A stretch of DNA of 64,000 nt from Akebia trifoliata (taxonomy: Eukaryota > Streptophyta > Magnoliopsida > Ranunculales > Lardizabalaceae): NCBI GenBank assembly GCA_017979445.1, contig CM030715.1, forward strand, positions 31,121,756-31,185,755. The letters run 5' to 3'. The notes beneath the pieces were generated by a model. That model did no database searches. It was given only the letters and a program-made list of their open reading frames with translations, and was not told the origin of the DNA. Both the position numbers and the translations under genes were made by a program. Numbering within the stretch: the first letter of the stretch is position 1; each line of letters begins with the position of its first letter. Positions 46,279 through 56,705 of the stretch are shown piece after piece.

Positions 46279-49200
46279 ATTAGCTAATATTGAAATTCAC
46301 TCACAAAGAAAAATTACATGCTTTTGTACAATTATTGTACTCTTGAGCTTGATTATTACTTAAATGTCAATATCATGGGATTTCCGAAATTGATTTTCGA
46401 GTCCCTTATTGCACTCAGGATAAATAAGATTGGCAATTTCACTATAGCGAGAAGAATCCCTATGTATGCTTACTAGGATAAGTTTTGCCACTGTAGTATA
46501 ATTAATCGTGTAGAAGTCTTTCATTTTACATATCTAGTTGTTATCCATGTTGTTTACTAAATGAATTATTATATAATGAAACACATTGTGGGAATGCAAT
46601 TTCTTTTATATATTATCTTCAGTAAACGATTTTCCAACCGTTAAGTTGAACTATCTTTATTTCATTTTGAGTGGTATAATTTTTGAGTCGTGATTAAATG
46701 ACGCTCTAAATTGTACGTAATTGATGTTGCAACTGCATAGAATCATAGATCTTTTTCTTTGGGATACACACAAAAAAGATATATGGTTCTATGCACTTGC
46801 CACGTCAACCATGTCATTTTATCATTAGTCATAATTTTTTGTTTCTAATTAGAAGATATTGTGGCGCAAAGTTGATTAGCCTATACGATACAAAACCTAA
46901 TGTACTATACTAATAATAAATTAATAAACTTGTCCAACTAAAAATATAAATTAAATCTTGTTAAATCCGTGCTAGTTTGCAAGGAAAAGCACCCAAATCA
47001 CAAATGCTGTCAATATTGATAGAAAACATTGGTTATAAGGGTCTAATATACTCCATTTCTTTCCAAGACCTTTGTGAACTTAGAATGGTGTTTTTGTTGG
47101 ACATTGAGATGTGGCGGTGGATAGAGAACCGTAGATTTCTTTATTTGTATCTCGAGAAAAGAAATATGTGGTTATTTGTGCACTGTCACGTCAGTTTAGT
47201 GTTGAACACAATGTTGAACAATACAGTAAATGACATTTTTTGTTTTTTGTTTTTTTGAGTTGTGATTTCTACACCTCTCTAACACAAGCCCCCTAACGTG
47301 GCATGAACTAGAATCATAATTTTTTCTTAGGATACACAACAGTACATATTATAAATTTTTTCTTCGGGATACACAAGGAAAAAGATCTGCGGTTCTGTGT
47401 ACATGCCACATCATCACCATGTCAGTTTGAATATAAGATACTTCAGACAAATCGTGTGGGAGTGACTTTTAAATTGACTTCAATTCACACTTTGTTAATG
47501 TGGAGGTGGCGCACAATCATATATGTTTTGCACGTGTATCTTGATGAAAAGAATCCAAGATTCGTACAAACTTCCACGTTAGCAAAAGTATAAATTGAGG
47601 TTAATCTTGAGGCCACCCCAGCATTATTCAATTCAGATAGGCTTTCCTCATCCACGGCTGGAGCGAGTAAGGCACACACAAGGCGACAAGGATAGAATAT
47701 CTGCAATGTCTATGGCATCTCTTCTTGAACGCAGACACCCGCATATTGGTTTACTTTTATTATACAATAAAAAATGCATTTAATGTTTTTTATTATAATC
47801 TACAAGACTAGTCAGTTTCAATTTTTATAAGTAAGCTTACATCATTTTATTTTTTTATTATATAAAAATAAAAAAATTGTGTGGGACCAACGTTAGAATA
47901 AAGAGTAAACTATGGTTGTGAGACATCAAATAAAACATTGGACTTTCCAAGGATGACTCCCAACTATAGAGACCTTGTGATGGTCTTCAAATTTATCTGA
48001 TATGAATCTCCAGGAAATAGAAATATAATATAAAAAATATTTTTATAATCAAGAGATTGGTGATGAGAGAATGGATGGTTTGGATCTTTTCCCTTCACTC
48101 TTATTGGATCTAAGTGGGACCGGGTCTACCTCACTTATAGAATATAATTTACAGGAAACTTTAAAATGGACTCATGTATCATTAAAATTTTTATTGACTT
48201 GATCATTAGAGAACAATCAAATGATTCACAAAGATAAAGATGGTCACTAAAATCATTTATCAAACCAAGTTTAGAGAGGCACGTAAAACCTTGACATGAT
48301 TTGATACCCACACTAATATTTTAATCGCACCTTGATTGGTGGATATGCAATCCATTCTCCTAAAAGAAAAGCCATGTTATTGCAATCACACAATGTATCC
48401 CTTATCCAAATATTGAGATTGGTGGATTAGGGTTTTTTTATTATTATTTATTATTTATTATTTTATTTCATTATGTTTATTATCAAGGAAAATAAAACTC
48501 TAATTTAGTTAAACACATTTATGTTTTTTTTTTTTTGTGATAACTAGGTATCCCTATAAATAGCGGATTTGACCCATATCTATGCTTTGCCCAATCAATA
48601 GATCATGGTCTTATTTAAAAACTAGTCCGGAGGCACGTGCAATACATGTACATTACATGCATCAAGTGATGGTGCACACTCGCGAGTGGGGCCCATGAGG
48701 AATTAATGCTCATATTGAGTATTGAACTCACAATCTACAGGCATTAACCTCTTATCGGTCTAAAATTACCTTTAAGCCAATCCCTCGAGGTTAACACATT
48801 TATGTTTTGGATGACTAAAACCATATGAGAACAGTGTTATTCTTATAACCAAGCATACTCTATTGGCATATCCAGACGAAAAGAAGATTTCCTTCTTTTT
48901 ATGTCAACGAATGCTTAAGATTCCCATCCGATTTCCTTCTATTTTGTTGGACAACAAAAGCAACCCACGACCTACCATATTTTATGCCGTCCATAATTTT
49001 AAATAAATGACTAAGAGTCGTGTTGGAGTGACCTCGAGATTTGTATCTCACATCCCACGTCTTAATGTAAAAGTGTATAGGAATCATATATACTTTTTCA
49101 CTCGTATCTCGATGAAAAACATCTATGATTTCAATACATTTTCACGTGAGGATGCGCAATGTGAAATAGAATCTTGAGGTGACTTCAGCATTATTCAATG

Positions 49201-49406
49201 ATTAATGATAAATTGACTTGCATAAATTAATGCTCTTGCAAAAATTGATTAATGATTAATGATATATATATATACATTTTTTCTTACTGAACAGCATCGG
49301 TATCATCGTTTGCACAAGAAGGCCGACACAAAGAAACAGATCTATGGTTTTGTACACTACCATGTTAAGAAAGTTAGTTTATCGTCATATATATATATAT
49401 ATATAT
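46279..49406. other. Intergenic DNA rich in MITE remnants
   Basis: No gene recognised. CATAGATCTTTTTC..GGGATACAC-type hairpin remnants lie at about 46738-46800 and 47245-47440. A second family with ends AGTGACCTCGAGATT / AATCTTGAGGTGACTTCAGC and a shared CAGCATTATTCAAT tail occurs at about 47459-47640 and 49020-49195. A tRNA-like or LTR-like text (TTGAACTCACAATCTACAGGC) lies at about 48690-48790. Confidence 0.45.
47245..47440. repeat. Hairpin MITE (CATAGAT family), intergenic copy
   Basis: CCTAACGTGGCATGAACTAGA with TCATAATTTTTTCTTAGGATACACAA on the left is matched on the right by TTCGGGATACACAAGG and GATCTGCGGTTCTGTGTACATGCCACATC. The arms are less perfect than in the IRE intron copy. Confidence 0.55.
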
Positions 49407-49784
49407 GGGTCGGGTTCCATAGAAACATAAAGCTACTCATAAAGTTACAACGTTATTGTCTTATATGATTAAAGAGATTCGAAATGGACTGATTTTTTGT
49501 GAGGATGATCGCTATGGTGAGGGGATCATCCTTGCAAAAAATCATCATATTCCAAAACTTATAACCCCATCAAAAATGATTTACAATAATTGGACGGTCT
49601 AAAATTTTTCAACTTGTAACATGAGACTAGAAGTTTCATAATGAGCTGGTTTTTTGTGAGGATGGCAAGGATGATCTCCTCACCATAGAGATCATCCTCA
49701 CAAAAAATCTGCCCATTCCAAACATTTTTGCCCATATAAGACAAAATACGTTGTAGCTTTATGTGTCTATGGATCCTAATCCTC
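49407..49784. mobile_element. Double-hairpin element, copy C, flanked by (TA)n
   Basis: The left end GGGTCGGGTTCCATAGAAAC then ATAAAGCTACTCATAAAGTT matches the inverted right end with ACATAAAGCTACAACG and CCATAGACAC. Both flanks are (TA)n (49388-49406, 49785-49800). Internal hairpins use GATTTTTTGTGAGGATGATC / GATCATCCTTGCAAAAAATC and the equivalent second pair. The middle segment is ATTGGACGGTCTAAAATTTT. Confidence 0.8.
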
Positions 49785-49800
49785 TATATATATATATATA

Positions 49801-50623
49801 CATTTTTTCTTATTGAGCAGCATCGGTATTACCGTTTGCACAAGAAGGCCTAGTTATTATTCTGTAGGGCCTTGCAAAAACCATGATTAACGTTAGTATA
49901 AGAGAACTTTTCTTGCCACACCAATTTTTATTTATAATACATCAATTAAGTGAATTTTCTTTTATCGATTAAGTGAGTTAAATCTATGTTAAGTGAGTTA
50001 AATCTGTGTTAGATGTAAGGATATCATGGCTTCAAATCTCGGTTTGATATCACTCATTCATGGATGAGAATGAGTTGTCCCAAAAGAGCATCTTAGCCAA
50101 GATAAATTATGTAGCCGCAATATTATACTTTTTATTTAGATAATAAGTATTTAAATTATAGAAACATGATTATCTTGAACAAGAAAATACAAAACTCTAA
50201 TTGACTTGGCCAAATTTTACTGATTCAGGCAAGATTTTCAGAATATTATTTGAGAAATTTCGATTGTCAAATGAGACAAAATATGAGACGATTCACATTG
50301 CAAATCTGCATAATTCAGGAACAATACTGGCGAGTCATCTTAGTCACTTCATGGCATTTTTAATCCTCATTTCTCTCCATGATATTATGTATTATTACAC
50401 CAACTTTTATTTATAATACAACATGGATTCAACATCTACAATTTTTGTCGAAATTAGAACTATCATGATGATGATAGGTGCAAATGCTCTAGGAGTACTT
50501 GTATTAAGATTCTCTAATGTTCAAGTTAGGTTTTCAGTGTGTTAAGAGTCATACGAATGGAAAATCATATACCTTTATAGTGTTTTATTTTTCATATAAA
50601 ATATTACATCTGAATCATATATC

Positions 50624-50657
<34 letters not shown>

Positions 50658-51589
50658 ATATTGTGATTGGCACCTTGATTACACACTAATTATACATGAT
50701 TCGACAAATATGCATCGTACATGGGTTCAAGGAGTCGGAGTATTCCATGGAGGAGCAAATTCTACATTGTGATCCGAGTTTTCTACATTACAATAGGTCC
50801 TAACTTTGACTCCGTGATTCACTAGACGAAGTCTTGTGGACTTGATCTCAGATAAAGGACTTAGGGGTTGATGATTGGGGTCGTGTAATGTTGATGGAGG
50901 ATTGTGTTGAAAATTTATCCAATTTGAACTTAACGTATTTAACAATCGTGTCAAAACCTTAGACCTGAACCCAAATGATTTATCAAATAGTTAACATGAC
51001 ACAATTTATGTAACCCCCTTTGATAAAATAGGTTGAGTTATAACATGCTTAAGTTATTCATAAACTTTTAAACAAGATCAAGTTGAATTTTAGGGGTGTC
51101 AAAATAATTATTCCTTGCTTAACCTATGTTTCTTGGTTTGAATAGGATATATGTAGTTCAGTTTGTACACGAGTCAATATCACGTTAACGATGCTATATT
51201 AAAAGGGACAAAATGGGTTGACATCATCCATCGATTAAAATGGATCCATCTAAACATGATTAGACTCAATTGAAATCCACTAACGTCTAATCATTTTCGA
51301 ATCCATGTTCATGTATTAAGAATTGTCACTGTCAGTCCAGTTTCACACGAATCTTCAAGTGACAATCATTTAAAAAAATAAAAAATAAAAACTACCTTAC
51401 ACCAATTGTTGGTGTGTATGAATTAAATTTGCATCTAGTTATGTGGACATTCTTTATTCTCCCACCCAATCCTCAGTGTTGATTTCTCGACCACTAAAAT
51501 TAACTAATGGAAGAAGATAAAGAAAGGAGCCGAGTCATTGGTACCCAGAGTTCATCAATTCGTCTGTGAAGGAAAAGAATAAAAAAAAT
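49801..51589. other. Intergenic DNA
   Basis: AT-rich, no gene seen. (TA)n at about 50621-50660. Direct repetition of TAAGTGAGTTAAATCT at about 49972-50003. Fragments of the CACACCAACTTTTATTTATAATAC repeat lie near 49918 and 50398. Confidence 0.4.
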
Positions 51590-52235
51590 TAATAATAAAT
51601 TTAATTCCACTTACAAACTCCCTCACGTGACTGTACAGAATCATAAATTTTTTCCTCAAAATACTTAATTGCACATCTTTATAAAAATATACAATTGTAT
51701 ATCCCGAGAAAAAATCTATGATTCTATGCACAACCACGTGTGAAGAGTTTGTCAAAGAGAGAGTAAGAAAATCATGACTCTAAAAAGAAAAAAATGAGTT
51801 GTGATTATCTGACTACCCCACATGACACACTAAATCAATTCTCCAAACGTGACAAGTTTGACAACCATAGATATGTATGGCTCAAGAATCATAATTCGTT
51901 GGGATACATTTTTTATGAGAAAATATAGTTTTGTATTTCAAGATGTACAGATCTATGATTTTCGAACTTGTCACGACAAAGAGAGTTGATTGAATTTGTC
52001 ACATGAGATGAGAAGATTATCACAATTCAAAAAATATATTATTATCGTTACGAGTAATGATTTTTTGACTCTCCTATGAGCCATAATCTCCTAACGTGGT
52101 GTGTGTTAGATCGATAAGTCTTTACACCTCGGGATACACACTGCACATATTTATGAGGACGTTCATACATGTATCCCAGAGTCATAAAATCCATGATTGT
52201 AGGACATGACAAGTGGAGTCTGGTTATGATGGCTA
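51590..52235. repeat. Three successive CATAGAT-family hairpins upstream of CYP706
   Basis: Hairpin 1, about 51620-51740: AGAATCATAAATTTTTTCCTC pairs with GAGAAAAAATCTATGATTCT. Hairpin 2, about 51845-51975: CAACCATAGATATGTATG / ACAGATCTATGATTTTCG with ACGTGACAAG / CTTGTCACGACA. Hairpin 3, about 52090-52215: TAACGTGGTGTGTGTTAGAT with CGGGATACACACTGCACATA and, inverted, TGTATCCCAGAGTC and AGGACATGACAAG. All three end about 210 bp or more before the P450 ATG. Confidence 0.6.
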
Positions 52236-52239
52236 ATCA

Positions 52240-52345
52240 CACAAGATTTTATTGCCACACCACCTTTTGCTAAGAGCACACCGATATCCGCAAATTCTTA
52301 GATTATTCACCATCAAATGTTGGTGTGACAATAGAATTTTATTAT
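52240..52345. repeat. Very short TIR repeat abutting the CYP706 promoter
   Basis: AAGATTTTATTGCCACACCACC at the left pairs with GTTGGTGTGACAATAGAATTTTA at the right, enclosing about 60 bp. Related to the ends of the 45513-45841 element. It stops about 15 bp before the probable TATA box. Confidence 0.6.
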
Positions 52346-52360
52346 TATTATTATTATTGT

Positions 52361-52372
52361 TATAATATAAAA
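52361..52372 (+). promoter_or_regulatory. Probable TATA box of CYP706
   Basis: TATAATATAAAA lies 74-85 bp before the ATG at 52446, a normal plant spacing. It follows directly on an (ATT)n tract and the small TIR repeat. Confidence 0.5.
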
Positions 52373-52445
52373 CCACCTCAGTTTCCTCGCCAAAACCTCC
52401 ATTAAAACTCAGAGATTAATTTGCAGATCTATCTCTTCCCTCCAA

Positions 52446-55400
52446 ATGACAACCACAGATTTCATTCAAAATCTCAAAAATTCTCTCTCTGATTTGTGGT
52501 CATGGTGGTGGGAAGGAACCGATGAGAACGACAAATTCGCTCGAACTACACTCACTCTCTCAATTCTAACACTCTTGATCATCTGGTACGGATGGACGAT
52601 CAAGATCTCAAAGAAAAACAAATTTCGATTGCCTCCAGGTCCACGTGGTCTCCCCTTAGTAGGAAACCTTCCATTTCTCGATCCACAGCTCCACACCTAC
52701 TTCGCCGACTTGGCTCGGACTTACGGACCGATCCTAAAACTCCAACTTGGAAAGCAGATCGGAATCGTTATTAGCTCACCATCTTTAGCCAAACAGGTTC
52801 TCAAAGAACACGACACCACCTTCGCCAATCGCGACGTCCCGGCCGTCGCAGCTCTTCTGGCTTACGGTGGGTCAGATATCGTTTGGACACAGTACGGATC
52901 CGAGTGGCGAATGTTGAGAAAGGTTTGTGTTCGTGAGATGCTGAGCAATTCGTCTCTCGATGCTGTATACTCTCTTCGCCAGCGAGAAGTCCGGCGGATG
53001 GTCGGATATTTGTACGGTAAGATCGGATCCCCGGTTAATGTTGGAGAACAGTTGTTTTTGACGATACTGAACGTGATTACGAGTATGTTGTGGGGTGGAA
53101 CGTTGAAGGGGGACGAACGGGTTAGCCTTGGATCGGATTTTCGGGAAGTAATTGGGGAGATTACTAAATTATTGGGTAAACCGAATGTTTCGGATTTTTA
53201 TCCGGGTTTGGCCCGGTTTGATTTGCAAGGGTTGCAGAAGCAGATGAAGGGGTTGAAATTGAGATTTGATCAGATATTTGATTTGATTATCGAGAAAAGA
53301 TTGAGAATGGACGGTGAGGATGGTGAAAATGGGAAAGATTTTCTTCAGTTAATGTTGAAGCTTAAGGACGAAGGAGATGCTAAGATGCCTTTTACTATGA
53401 TACACGTTAAGGCTCTACTAATGGTATGATACTAAAATACCTTCTTTTAGATTTAAAAAAAAAGAAAAAAGAAAATGCTGGAATGACACAGGACGTTTAC
53501 TGTGATTCTCACAAGTCTGATGTCGGTTGTGCACATAACCATAGATGTGTTTCCTCCTGATATGAGTAAAAACCATCTACAGTTATGTATGCATGTCCAT
53601 GTCACAATTGTGAGAATCACATTTTTTTTTTTTGATAAGTAGCAATATATTCATATGAAAAATAATAATACTAGGCCAATCGAGGTGACCAACCTAACAG
53701 CCGAACGGTTTAAGTGAGGGATTATACGCTTATTTACAGTGTCATACCTCAAAAATCTATAAATTAGTGCGTCCTCCCTGTCGATTTAAAATCGAAACAT
53801 AGAAATAGAGAGTGATTCTCACTCTCGACAGAAGTAAACCCTCCTCTCTCACAAAATCCTCTCATTCGCTCGAGCTCTCTAGCTGCAACTAAATCCTTCT
53901 CAACCCTCTCTCTCTCTCTCTTTCGCTCTTGCCTAAAACCCTCTCTCTTGATCTCGCTCTTGCATTCTCTCTCGCACGAAACACGAACTACTAACCTCGC
54001 TGCTGCAACTTCATCAATGAAACACGAACTCTTGCAACATCTCTCGTCTCTCTCGTTAAACCCTCTGGACCCTCTCTCACTCTCTCTCGCTCTTGCTACA
54101 ACTATCTAAAGAAAAGAACGGTTGAGTTCTCCCATGACATACCAGATGCTCATGTTACTTCTTATAGATGTTTCGAGTGTACAAATTTATAGAAAATCAA
54201 ATCTTGATATTTTTCCTAAACTTGCTTGAGAGAGGTGAGAATCACTCTATTTTTTTGTTTCGATTTTAAATCGACAAGGAGGAGACACTAATATATAGAT
54301 TTTTGAGGATGTAGCTATAAATAAGCGTATAATCCTTCACTTAAACCGTTCGGCTGTTGTTTAATCTCGACCGCCCATTTGATTGTTATCTTACGCACGA
54401 AAAATGTTTGTCATCCGTTTGGCCGCCGAACGCCTCCCATATATATATATATATATATGAGTAGCGTTCAATGGCCAACAGTTTGGCAAACATTTTGGCA
54501 AACACATTTTTCAAAACATGGGTTAGAGGTCTTGGAATGGGCTGATTTTTGGTGAGGATGATCTCTATGGTGAGGAGATCATCATCACCAAAAATCAGCC
54601 CATTCCAAAACTTCTAACCTCATCAAAAATGGTTTACAAAAAATGGACGGTTCACGATTTTTCAACTTGTAAAATGGGGCTAGAAGTTTTGGAATGAGCT
54701 GATTTTTGGTGAGGATGATCTCCTCACCGTAGAGATCATCCTCACCAAAAATCAGCCCATTCCAAGACCTCTAACACATGTTTTGAAAAAGTGTTTGCCA
54801 AAATGTTTGCCAAACTGTTGGCCACGGATAGGGACCCTATATATATATATATATATGGTCCCGTTCAGCAACAAACATTTTGGCAAAACATTTTTCAAAC
54901 ACATGGGTTAGAGGTTTTGGAATGGGCTGATTTTTGGTGAGGATGATCTCTACGGTGAGGAAATCAGCTAATTCCAAAACTTTTAGCCCCAGTTTACAAG
55001 TTGAAAAATCGTGGATCGTCCATTTTTTATAAACCATTTTTGATGGGGTTAGAAGTTTTGGAATGGGCTGATTTTTGGTGATGATGATCTCCTCACCGTA
55101 GAGATCATCTTCACCAAAAATCAGCCCATTCCAAAACCTCTAACCCATGTTTTAAAAAATGTTTTGCCAAAATGTTTGTTGCTGAACATTTCCCATATAT
55201 ATATGGGAAATGTTCAGCAACAAACATTTTGGCAAAACATTTTTTAAAACATGGGTTAGAGGTTTTGGAATGGGCTGATTTTGGGTGAGAATGATCTCTA
55301 CGGTGAATGGGTCATCTTCACCAAAAATCAGCTCATTTTGAAATTTCTAACCCTAGTTTACCAGTTGAAGAATTGTGGATCGTCTAATTTTTGTAAATCA

Positions 55401-56705
55401 CTTTGATGGCGTTAGAAGTTTTAGAATAGGCTGATATTTGGTGAGGATGATCTCCTCATCATAGAGATCATCCTCACAAAAAATCAGCTCATTCCAAAGC
55501 TTCTAACCCATATTTTGAAAAATGTTTGGCACAAAACTTGGCAAACTTTAGGGTTACTGAACCGCCCCCATATATATATAGGTCAGTTAAACACATAAAG
55601 CTGCTCATAAAGTTACAACGTGTTTTGTCTTATATGGGAAAAAAAGTTAGGAATGAGCTGATTTTTTTTAGGGGATCATCCTTACAAAAAATCAGCTCAT
55701 TTCAAAATTTCTTACCCCATCAAAAGTGGATTACCAAAAATGGAGGGTCTAGAATTCTTCAACTTATAAATATAGGGTTAGAAGTTTCAGAATGAGCTGA
55801 ATTTTGTTGAGGATGATTTCCTCACCATAGATATTATCCTCACAAAAAATCAACTCATTCCTAACTTTTTTACTAAATGGACTATTAAGAGAAACCTTAG
55901 AACTTAGGAACTAATTAGAAGAAAAAAAAACTCCTTTCACTAGGGTCCTTTTAAGTTATTTTCCCTATTTTTTTTATATGATAGATTTAAGGTGATTTTT
56001 GGTGTATGAGTCCACGAAAGATGCATCAAAACATAGAAAATATCACACTAACACAATGTACTTCAAATTCCATGTGAACAGGATATGGTGGTGGGTGGGA
56101 CCGACACAACATCGAACACAGTAGAATGGGCCATGGCTGAGTTGATGAACAAACCAGAAACAATGAGAGAAGCTCAAGAAGAATTGGAGAGAGTGGTGGG
56201 TAGAGATAAAATGGTAGAAGAATCCCACCTTCCCAAACTTAACTACTTACATACAGTAATGAAGGAAGTGCTACGGTTACACCCGGCCCTCCCACTCATG
56301 GTCCCCCATTGTCCCAGCGCTTCATGCACTGTGGGTGGTTACATGGTCCCTAAAGGTGCTAGGGTCTTCGTTAATGTGTGGACCATACATAGAGACCCTT
56401 CAATTTGGGTCGATCCGTTGGAGTTCAACCCGGAAAGATTTTTGAATGGCAAATGGGATTACAGTGGTAATGACTTCAACTACTTTCCTTTTGGGTCGGG
56501 TCGGAGGATATGTGCGGGTATACCAATGGCCGAGAGGATGTTTATGTATGAACTTGCGACGTTGTTGCATTCTTTCGAGTGGGAATTGCCAGAGGGAGCG
56601 AAGAAGCTTGATCTCACGGAGAAGTTTGGGATTGTGTTACAGAAAGCGACACCGCTTGTTGCGGTACCTACCGCAAGGTTGTCTGACCCGGCACTTTATG
56701 GGTAG
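52446..56705 (+). CDS. CYP706: Cytochrome P450, CYP706 family, complete
   Basis: ER-anchored haem mono-oxygenase of plant specialised metabolism; CYP706 members act on terpenoids and flavonoids, and the substrate here cannot be read from sequence. Two exons, 52446-53423 and 56082-56705, with a phase-0 GT-AG intron of 2658 bp at the usual A-type P450 site, give 533 residues. Seen: N-terminal membrane anchor (about 33-52) after an unusually Trp-rich lead (WSWWW), hinge LPPGPRGLP (62-70), I-helix GGTDTTSNT (331-339), K-helix ExxR (Glu388-Arg391), FNPERF (441-446) and haem loop FGSGRRICAG with Cys470. The phrases EWAMAELMNKPE, VPHCPSASCTVGGYMVPKGA and WDYSGNDFNYFPFG are typical of CYP706. All catalytic motifs are present and no stop interrupts the frame. 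Subfamily not determined. The intron is packed with inverted-repeat elements. Confidence 0.94.
53499..53620. repeat. Hairpin MITE (CATAGAT family) in CYP706 intron
   Basis: ACTGTGATTCTCACAAGTCT at the left pairs with CAATTGTGAGAATCAC at the right, with the inner arm CATAGATGTGTTTCC opposite ACCATCTACAGTTATG. Closely matches 7465-7589 over the full length. Confidence 0.75.
53660..54437. mobile_element. Long inverted-repeat element in CYP706 intron
   Basis: The left arm (about 53680-53820) contains CAGCCGAACGGTTTAAGTGA, GGGATTATACGCTTATTTA, CTGTCGATTTAAAATCGAAA and GTGATTCTCAC. The right arm (about 54235-54360) is its inverted copy with scattered mismatches. The central 400 bp is CT-rich (CTCTCTCGCTCTTGC words) without coding sign. 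The outer limits are approximate, and a (TA)n tract borders the right side. Confidence 0.7.
54459..54837. mobile_element. Double-hairpin element, copy D
   Basis: Outer arms GGCCAACAGTTTGGCAAACA and, inverted, the same at the right (TGTTTGCCAAACTGTTGGCC). Two internal hairpins of about 32-bp stems use GGGCTGATTTTTGGTGAGG and its complement. The middle segment is AAAAAATGGACGGTTCACGA, then CTTGTAAAATGGGG. (TA)n lies on both sides. Confidence 0.85.
54857..55194. mobile_element. Double-hairpin element, copy E
   Basis: Ends GGTCCCGTTCAGCAACAAAC and, inverted, GGGAAATGTTCAGCAACAAA. The hairpin core is as in copy D, but the first hairpin has lost about 30 bp of its closing arm (GAGGAAATCAGCTAATTCC). 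Its right arm forms one half of the 166-bp palindrome. Confidence 0.85.
55205..55569. mobile_element. Double-hairpin element, copy F
   Basis: Starts GGGAAATGTTCAGCAACAAA, the exact inverse of the end of copy E, and ends CTTGGCAAACTTTAGGGTTA then CTGAACCGCCCCC. The core has two hairpins (CTACGGTGAATGGGTCATC loop and CTCATCATAGAGATC loop). Ends are less matched to each other than those of D and E. Confidence 0.8.
55581..55880. mobile_element. Double-hairpin element, copy G, right end lost
   Basis: The left end, GGTCAGTTAAACACATAAAG then CTGCTCATAAAGTTACAACG, is the copy-C type. Two shortened hairpins with ATGAGCTGATTTTTTTTAGG and ATGAGCTGAATTTTGTTGAG follow. The matching right terminus is absent and ordinary intron sequence resumes at about 55880. 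Confidence 0.7.

Noticed and set aside
48690..48790. tRNA gene suggested by TTGAACTC and similar box-like words
   Set aside because: No cloverleaf with acceptor, D and anticodon stems could be formed; treated as SINE- or LTR-derived text.
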